From: Galdieria partita
Lineage: Eukaryota > Rhodophyta > Bangiophyceae > Galdieriales > Galdieriaceae
DNA: 64,000 nt
Assembly: GCA_025991245.1 (NCBI GenBank)
Contig: BQMJ01000064.1
Coordinates: 109,333 to 173,332, forward strand
Reading direction: 5' to 3'
Every line of letters begins with the position of its first letter. Positions within the stretch are counted from its first letter, which is position 1. The notes beneath the pieces were generated by a model, which did not search any database, was not told where the DNA came from, and saw nothing but the letters and a program-made list of their open reading frames with translations. Of this stretch, positions 55,801-64,000 are shown piece by piece. Both the position numbers and the translations under genes were made by a program.

Positions 55801-58800
55801 GAAAAATAGGGCGAAACAAGGTTGTACTCTTCAAACCACTGTCAGCGAATCGAGAAAGACTCTGATACAGTAGATGGTAAATAGTCCTGTTGCAAAAAAC
55901 GGAAAGCGGAGCCAATTTAGTTTTGCAAGATTTCAAGTAAATAATGAATTATGTTAGCTCCAAACCAATGAGAACGTTTCCCCAAAACAAGTACTAGAGA
56001 AAATTTATGATCAGTCAAAAGCGGTACAAGTGCACGAGTATGTTAGGGGATGAAGATTTCATAGGCGAAGATGAATTGACACGAATAGATCAACAAGCAA
56101 AACAAAACTTAAACACTACCCAATAAGAAAGCAACAAGGTAAGTCAAAATATTTGAATTATTAAATAATTCTTTGCTTTATAACATTGGTTTCACGAGAA
56201 CATAATTCATTGAAGGAAAGCACATGACGTATGTCATAGGACACTAGACAATTCTTTTTTTCTTAGACCGTTGTAACGTTTCTTTCTTTCGTACACTTAT
56301 AGACTAATCAATGAACGATACAGATAGCGATTTTGAAAATAACCCATAGAGAAGAGAAAGACAGCAAGAGAAATAGAATCTCTAGAAAGTTGAAGAATTC
56401 TCAAATACTACTTGTCTTTATTGAATAAGCATATCTCTAATTGTTTTCTTCAACGAACATTGATCGATAATGCAAAAGATAGTAAGAAGAAGTGTCCAAA
56501 ATGCATGTTCAACGAAAAACCTACCTTATTCTCAGTCGGAAACAATTCAGTGCTTTTGTCAAATTGAAATACTTAAAAGAAATTTTATATATTTAAGAAG
56601 GAAAGAAACAAAAACAACAGGATGATTCCAAAGAACAAGAATCAAAATACAACAAACTCATGGAGGAAAGGTGCTCTTGAGAGATATGTTTCCCTACAAG
56701 CTGTTATTCAAAGCATAGTCAAACTGACATCAAGCATATAATGTCCAAGATGCTACAGAAAAAGTTGAACCTTTGTGGCTAGATTGCAACTACTTAATTC
56801 ATTTGAGGCCTTTTTATGAGAAGAGTGTGGCTTGCTTTGTCTTCATTATATATATCAACAGTACAATTCGTGTATAATATTATGCCGATCAACATAAAAT
56901 AGAACACAATGGATCCAGCTACAATAAGAAAGCAAAATTTTTTTTTCAAAAAAGGTGTCTGATAAAAGATGCCATATAGTAACAACCAACAGTTGCAAGA
57001 TTCTACTTTTCGAAAAACTGTCGCCTTTCAATATCGAAGACGACTATATTGAAATAAGCCATGCAATACGTTAGGTGTAAAAATTACCAGATTTAGATTT
57101 CGTAATATATTAAATTCATAACCAAATCTCTCAGTTCCCCCAAAAAATTAAAAACTTCGATAAAAGTGAAACAAATGAAACAATTGGATATCGCTTACTT
57201 GCAATACAAATACAACTGTGGGGGTGATTCCCAAAAGATTTTAAAGTAAGAATTACTTTGTCACTCGAGGTAAATTAGCAAATTCACAAAAATCTTCGAG
57301 AATGTTGACACAATTTCACATATATGTAGCCCAATCTAAACCACTTAACTTTATATTCTACTAGATTCTTTTACGACGATCTAGTGAATTGCGAAAAACA
57401 CATGCCTTTTAGAAAAAGGAATGAAAAGTCGTGTCTTTTCAAAAAAAAAAATTTAACTGTTTTTTGTAAAATTATCTGCGTTTCATTAGAAGAGCTAGAA
57501 AAATGTCGTCTCGAATAGAGTCTATAGAAAAAGAAAGAATTTAATAAGGTTGGCCCATGAAAAAATTGAAGAATTTCAATGCATAACTTGTCTTTTATGG
57601 CATCAGTATTCCTAGCTGTTCACAGGGGTAGACAGTGGTGATAATGCGAAATTTAGTAAAAAGAAAAGTAGAACAAATTTGCATATAAAAAAGATCATTG
57701 TATTGTCACCTCGAACAGTTTAGTACATAGGTGAAATAAAACCTAGAAAAGCTTCATTACACATTCAAGGATTATAAGACAGAAAAAACAAAAGGAACAA
57801 AGATAGTAGTACTAGAAGAGAAAGGATAAAGAAAGCTAACGTTTTGAAATGTGAACAAAGAGCCTAAACTATGATTGAATCTTCTAATTCAGTCATTCTT
57901 ATAAAATAACAATAGAACAAAAATCTATGGCATAAGAGTACGCACATGAAAAACCAACAAATTGATTCGGAGTTTGACAATGTTGAGAATAGATACAAGG
58001 CGGCTCGAAAAGTTTACCAAAATACAAAGTTTTGATTTTGAAAATCCAAGAATACCATAAGCATTGTTCATATTTTGCTAAATATGTATAGCGACACAAT
58101 ATTTCAAGTTAAGTGTACTCACAGATTGAAACAAGCAGAACCTTTAGGCCGTTAGAAAGTAAAAACTACCTACCAATTATTTACATTTTCAATAACACTG
58201 CAAGTAGAATACAATAAAGTGACCAAAAAACACTACTTAAATTTTGCTATCTAAGACAGATATTTCAAGACGATTTTCATAGGGCAAGGTTCAACCATAG
58301 AGGTCTTGGTGAAACGATCGAAACAGAAGTTTCGACACTAACCAAATTGAACTATTATTATTATGTATGCACTGAAGATAGCAACGATCTTAATAAGAAA
58401 CATCAATAAAGAAATATCAATATCGTTACTAAGTAATACCCATACACACTAATATGAAAAGAGAAATTTGTGAGAAACATTACTGTGCCATTAATGCATA
58501 AAAAAAGTTCAAGAATTTATAAAATTTATGACAATATTAAAAGAAAAAAGAAAACGATTTCAGCATTTCAGTTTCAGTTCTATTATATTGGCATTATGGA
58601 AAGGTATTGAAGAGAAGTTTACGCAATACATCAAAGGGGAATTGGCAATCCTTGCATTATAAGGGCTACACTTGTTTCTAAAGTTTATCAAAGGAACAAT
58701 GCAAATACTAATTTTATAAGGAAGCCATAGAATAATAAGCATTTAGAGAAATAGAAACTTGAGAATACATTGAAGACTTTCCATATACCACATGTTTCTC

Positions 58801-58974
58801 ACATCATCAGTACCTTAAACCTGTTCTCGTCCTTCAGATATTTGTCGATCGTGGGAAATGAAGTAAAAAAGTTACATCAAACTGCTCACAGAGAAGAAAA
58901 ATACAATACTTTTGATGAAAGTGAATTTAGTAACTATATGACATTAAAATACAGAAGAAAAAATATTTTTTTTT
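52837..58974. other. long AT-rich gene-free subtelomeric stretch
   Basis: About 6.1 kb with no credible gene on either strand; ORFs are short and unlike proteins. Weak internal similarity is visible, for example around 56390 and 57560 (shared TTGAAGAAT and ACTTGTCTTT elements), suggesting an old, heavily diverged repeat with a period near 1.2 kb. Confidence 0.5.
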
Positions 58975-61900
58975 CTCATTGGAGTAAAAGTAGAAAAAAG
59001 GAGGACAATCCTTGAAGACAACAATGAACGCAGCAAAAAACAAAGAAATGAAAATGCTAATAGTGTCAGATTGCTCTACTGTTGCAACGACTTGTTCACG
59101 TACATTGCTCGCGCCTTACACTTATGACACCAGAAGGGTACCATTTAAACGAAACACTTAAATTCTCGGAACAATACAAAAGAAGCAAAGATTTGTGAAC
59201 TCCAAAAAAATTTGAACTAAACAAAGAATGTAACAACTAAGTCTAGTTTCCAATCCAAAAAAAGCTTGAACAAAGTGTAACTGAAAGGAAAACAAACTTG
59301 GTCAGTAGCACAACGAGCATAAAAAACGAAACAATACGTAACTATTCTTTAGCAAAAAATAAGAAAACAGACATAAACAATTTACTCTGCCCACTCCTAC
59401 TTTGAGACTACTAGAGTGCAACGAATTGAAAAACTAGGAATGTCCTGAATGAAAGCAATAAGCATTTTCTCCCTATTTCCTTTTCATTAGGCTTCATTAG
59501 GGCATCATTTCTAGTTAAATATGCATATTTACATAGAAGTCCAAATACTATAGGAAGGTATTAACAGGGTCAATCAAGGTAAATCCATCCATTACCAGAA
59601 ACCAAAAGGATCTTACACCAAATAGATTTGGCACAAATACGACAAAGCAAAAATAACATAATGTGAAAGATCCATAAATTCACTGTGCCACTCGGTCAAT
59701 CAAGTGCGACGGTAATAATGCTAACAACAAGAAAAAGGAACCATTGAAGAAAAATGCTCACAATTTCTAAAAGCTCAGAATTTCGAATTACTGCGAAGCA
59801 ACAGAGAAATTCCTTAAAAAGGCTTTAAAAAATAGCATCTTAAAATTTTCAATAAATTCCCAGGTTTTCCAGTAACAAACAAAAAATACAAACGTACACA
59901 AAGATAGCTCACAAGGCAAGTCATTTCATCACTGGCAAAACAAGCAGCACAGTTTGAGAATAATTATTTTCACCAGACTAAAAGAAAAAGTAAAGGCGTT
60001 GGTAGAACCAATTCACTTTCTTTCTCTAATGCATTGTGATGACCGAGAACCTAATAAATTTTCAAATGCGGATGTTTTGGTCCAGGGCAGTGGGAGCTTT
60101 TTTATCAGGGTTTAATAAGTCTTATTAAGGTTTATTGCTGTTTTTAACCAACGTCACATACTATAGAAAAATATTAACAGGATAAATGAAGGCATATTCA
60201 TCCATTATAAGAAAGCTCGAGTATCCCTTACACAACAAATAAGGCTTGAACGAAGAACAAAGAAAACTGATATGTAATAAAAGCTTTAAAAATTCATTTA
60301 CAACTTGGTCAATGAAAGAGGACAATGTCAAAATAACAGTTACTACAAAAAAGTTTCCATTTGAGCAAACCGCTTAAAATTTTCAATCAACACAAACCAA
60401 CAGAAAAATGCCTAAACACAAAAGGACAACCACTGATTTAAAGTAAAATGTAAACATTCTCTTTACGTCTGAAGCATTCTCGCAATAAAACTCAAAAAGA
60501 AACAAAACCAAAAAGAGCTCATAAAAGAAGCCACATCGTCATCTTTAAAATACTCATAAAAAATTTGCGACATAATTGATTATACTAGAAGCAAGGGTAA
60601 AAAGATAGATAGAATTAAGGGGCTTCTCTAATGCCATTCATGGAAAAGAAAAATGAGTGACTTGCAAAATATGTGCAGCCTGGCAGAAGGAAGCATCATT
60701 TTAGAAAAGTAGTAAAAAGAAGGGACAATCCTTGAAAACAACGATGAAAACAGCAAAAAACAAAGAAATGAAATTGTTAATAGTGACAGATTGCTCAATT
60801 GTCGCGATGAGTTGTTCGCGTACAATGCTGGAGCCTTAGACTAACGTCAACAGAAGGATACCATTTGAACGAACCACCTAAAATCTCAAAACAATACAAA
60901 AGAAGCAGAAGAGTGTGAACTCCAAAAAAATTTGAACTAAAAGAGGAATCTAAAAAATAACTCCAGTTTCAAATCCAATAAAAAATAGACAAATGTAACA
61001 GACAGGAAACCAAACTTGGTCAGTAGCCCAACAAGCATAAAAAATAAAAAAATAAAAAAAGTGACCATTCTTTGGCAAAGAACATAAATAAGAAAACAGA
61101 CATAAACAATTTACTCTGCCCATTCCTACTTTGAGACTACTAGAGCGCAATAAATTGAAAAACTAGATATGCTCTGACTGAAAGCAATAAGCAATTTTTC
61201 CTCGTTTTGGTTTTATTAGGCTTGATTAGAGTATAATTTCAAGTTGATTATGCAAATTTACCTAAACGTTCAAATACTATAAAAAGATATTAAAAGTGTG
61301 AATCAAGGTAAATTCATCCAATATAATAAACCAAAAGGATCTTAAACCAAATAAATTCGGCACAAATACCACACAAAGCAAAATATCATAATGTGAAAAA
61401 AATCCATAAATTTACTGTGTCACTCGGTCAATCAAGAACGACGGTAATGATGCTAGTAACAACAAAAGGAAACCATTCAAGAAAAATGTTCATAATTTCT
61501 AGAAAGCCCAAAATTTCGAATTACTGCGAAGCAACAGAGAAACTCCTTAATTAGAAAGGGCCTTGAACTAAAAATAGCATTCTAAAATTTTACCTAACTA
61601 CCCGCAGTAAACAACAAATACAAACATACGCAGAAATAGCCCACAAGGCAATTCATTTCATCTCTGGCAAAAAAAGCGGAACAGTTTGAGAATTCCTTAC
61701 TTTTACGAAACTAAAAGCAAAAGTAAAGGTCTTGATAGAACCGATTCGCTTTCTTTCTCCAATGCAATTAGATGACCAAGACCTTGATAAATGTTCAAAT
61801 GCGAATGGTCTAGTACAGGGCAATGGGAATTTTTCTTATCAGGCTTACTAAGTTACATTACTTTTTCTTATGAAAAAACACATACCCTAGAAAGATATTA

Positions 61901-63390
61901 ACAGGATGAATAAAAGAACATTCAAACTACATTGGATGAATTTGGCTTCAATAAAAAAAAAAGAGAAAAGGTCGGTAATTAAAGATTTAATAATTTGCTG
62001 TAAATTTTGTCAATAATAGAGGAAAGTAATAAGGCTAAAATCAACCAAAAACATTTTCCTTGAAGAAAACCGCTTAAATTTTAAAATCAACACAACAGAA
62101 CAGAAAAATGCCTGAACAAAAGAAGGACGATCACTAATTAAAGATAAAATGGAAACATTTTCCTTAGGGATTCAATTGTTCACGCAGTAAAACTCTAATG
62201 CATAAACAAAATGAAGCACACAACAAAAGTTATATGGCCATTCAAAAAACTCTTATAAAATTTTGCTACATAAATTAATTATACTAGAAGTAAATATAAA
62301 ACGATTGATAGAATTAAAGGACTTTCTTCTCTGATGCATTCAAAAAAAAAATGAATCGTAAAATATGTGTAGCCTGGCAAAGAAGAGTATGCATTTTTCT
62401 TTCTTATTCAGGTTTTACTGAGGTTTCACTATGCGGTCTAGTTATGGTTTACTATTAGGTCTTGGTAGGGAATACTTAAACTCAAAAAGGCCTCAAAAAA
62501 TAGCATCTCAAAATTTTCTCCAGAATTCCAGGTTTTCCCGTAATCAACAACAAATACAAAAATACGCAAAAATAGCTCAAGACAAGTCATTTGATCGCTG
62601 GCAAAAAAAGAAACACAGTTTTGAGAATTAATTACTTTCACCAGACTAAAAGCAAAAGTAAAGGTCTTGGTAGAGAACCAATTCACTTTCTTTCTTTAAT
62701 GCATTGTGATGACAGAAAACCTAATAAATCTTCCAATGCGGATGTTTTGGTACAGGGCAATGGGAACTTTCTTATCAGGGTTTATTAAGTTTTATTAAGG
62801 TTTATTACTAGTTTTATCCAAAATCACATACTATAGAAAAATATTACCTGGATGAATAAAGGAACATTCATCCATAATAAGAAAGTTCGAGTATCCTTTA
62901 CACAACATATAAGGGTTCAACGAAGAACAAAGAAAACTGATATGTAATCAAAGCTTTAAAAATTGCTTTACACCTTGGTCAATGAAAGACGACAATGTCA
63001 AAACAACAGTTACTACAAAAAAGTTTGCATTTGAGCAAACCGCTTAAACTTTTCAATCAAGACAAAACAACAGAAAAATGCCTAAACAAAAAAGGGCGAC
63101 CAATATTTACGAGTAAAATGTAAACATTCTCTTTACGTTTGAAGCATTCTCGCAGTAAAACTCAAATAGAAGCAGAACCAAAATAAGCTCATAAAAGAAG
63201 TCACATCGTCATCTTTAGAATACTCCTAAAAAATTTGCGACATAATTGATTCTACTAGAAGCAAGGGTAAAAAGCTTGATAGGATTAAGCGGCTTCTCTA
63301 ATGCACTAATGAAAAAAAATGAGTGACTTGCAAAATAAGTGCAGCCTGGCAGAAGGAAGCATGCATTTTTTTGTCTTATTGAGGTTCTAC
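58975..63390. repeat. diverged tandem subtelomeric satellite (~1.72 kb unit)
   Basis: Blocks recur in order. Block B is at about 58975..60000, 60700..61730 and, mostly deleted, 62480..62670. Block A is at 60000..60700, 61730..62400 and 62671..63390. Shared landmarks are ATTTGAACTAAA and TACTTTGAGACTACTAGAG in B, and TTCACTTTCTTTCT, GCGGATGTTTTGGT and GTGCAGCCTGGCAGAAGGAA (or close variants) in A. B-A spacing gives a unit of about 1.72 kb. Degenerate telomere-like tracts (for example ATCAGGGTTTATTAAG) occur inside block A. No coding potential. Confidence 0.8.
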
Positions 63391-63427
63391 TGAGGGTTTA
63401 CTATAGGGTCTACTTATGCTGTACTAC

Positions 63428-64000
63428 TAGGGTTTATTAGGGAATGTTAGGGTTTATTAGGGTTTATTTAGGGTTTATTAGGGTTTATTAGGGTTTATTA
63501 GGGTTTATTAGGGTTTATTAGGGTTTATTTAGGGTTTATTTAGGGTTTATTTAGGGTTTATTTAGGGTTTATTTAGGGTTTATTAGGGTTTATTAGGGTT
63601 TATTTAGGGTTTATTTAGGGTTTATTTAGGGTTTATTAGGGTTTATTAGGGTTTATTAGGGTTATTTAGGGTTTATTAGGGTTTATTAGGGTTTATTAGG
63701 GTTTATTAGGGTTTATTTAGGGTTTATTAGGGTTTATTTAGGGTTTATTTAGGGTTTATTAGGGTTTATTAGGGTTTATTAGGGTTTATTTAGGGTTTAT
63801 TAGGGTTTATTTAGGGTTTATTAGGGTTTATTTAGGGTTTATTTAGGGTTTATTAGGGTTTATTTAGGGTTTATTAGGGTTTATTTAGGGTTTATTAGGG
63901 TTTATTTTAGGGTTTATTAGGGTTTATTAGGGTTATTTAGGGTTTATTAGGGTTTATTAGGGTTTATTAGGGTTTATTTAGGGTTTATTTAGGGTTTATT
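63428..64000 (+). repeat. terminal telomere-like array of mixed 10/11-nt units
   Basis: About 570 bp of nearly pure AGGGTTTATT (10 nt) and AGGGTTTATTT (11 nt) units in irregular order, with rare variants such as AGGGTTATTT and AGGGTTTATTTT. The G-rich strand runs 5' to 3' toward the end of the window, as expected at a right-hand chromosome end. The array directly follows block A of the satellite through a transition zone (63380..63430) of degenerate repeats. Confidence 0.9.

Noticed and set aside
53000-58970. Several ORFs of 60-80 codons
   Set aside because: Length is as expected by chance in AT-rich DNA with lysine/phenylalanine/isoleucine bias; none shows a domain or splice partner.
62431-62788. 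ORFs inside the satellite
   Set aside because: They fall in repeated blocks whose other copies do not keep the frame.
1-64000. CRISPR arrays, bacterial-type operons and rRNA genes
   Set aside because: None seen. The compact gene spacing is explained by a small eukaryotic genome with spliceosomal introns, not by a prokaryotic origin.

Overview
The window looks like one arm of a nuclear chromosome of a red alga, most likely a Galdieria-type cyanidiophyte. The pointers are AT-rich sequence, very short spliceosomal introns (mostly 32-65 nt, GT-AG), genes packed almost end to end on both strands (several spacers of 2-30 bp, some coding overlaps), a nuclear ferredoxin-thioredoxin reductase variable chain, a polyol/sugar-type zinc dehydrogenase beside a sugar-transporter MFS gene, and a telomere at the right end. 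The species assignment is inferred from these traits; I ran no database search.

Positions 1-34.9 kb form a dense housekeeping core. From left to right it holds: the 3' end of an unknown gene; an OTU deubiquitinase that may be fused to a coiled-coil N-terminus; RPB11; SAGA subunit ADA1; the RFC3-type clamp-loader subunit; RPB3; a TVP38/VTT membrane protein; CAF-1 p60; an Ima1/SAMP1 inner-nuclear-membrane protein; an ADIP/Msd1-like coiled coil; MEMO1; a 912-residue orphan; a PPR protein; FTR variable chain; LMBD2; protein phosphatase 5; a GH35 beta-galactosidase; NEDD1; SDE2; a COA4-like CHCH protein; a VTC1/DUF202 protein; a UBA-GRAM protein; a zinc alcohol/polyol dehydrogenase; and a sugar transporter. 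Multi-exon models were joined by hand using GT/AG (once GC/AG) sites that keep the frame. Several genes serve nuclear processes: Pol II assembly (RPB3-RPB11), SAGA, replication clamp loading and chromatin assembly.

Positions 34.9-53 kb are an accessory, subtelomeric zone with few introns, decayed genes and a multigene family. Three long ORFs share a conserved N-terminal header, a P-loop NTPase with Walker B, and a C-terminal region resembling a PD-(D/E)XK nuclease. I interpret them as a Crinkler/RHS-type (CR) family. Two copies are intact and face each other, a third is broken, and header-only and promoter-only relics lie between them. A second small domain family (45.7 and 50.6 kb) is attached to the relics.

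Positions 53-59 kb are AT-rich with no credible gene. Positions 59-63.4 kb hold a diverged tandem subtelomeric satellite (about 1.72 kb unit). The window ends in about 570 bp of telomere-like repeat built from mixed 10- and 11-nt units (AGGGTTTATT and AGGGTTTATTT), G-rich strand running outward. A three-unit copy of the same 10-nt repeat lies internally at 10.46 kb.
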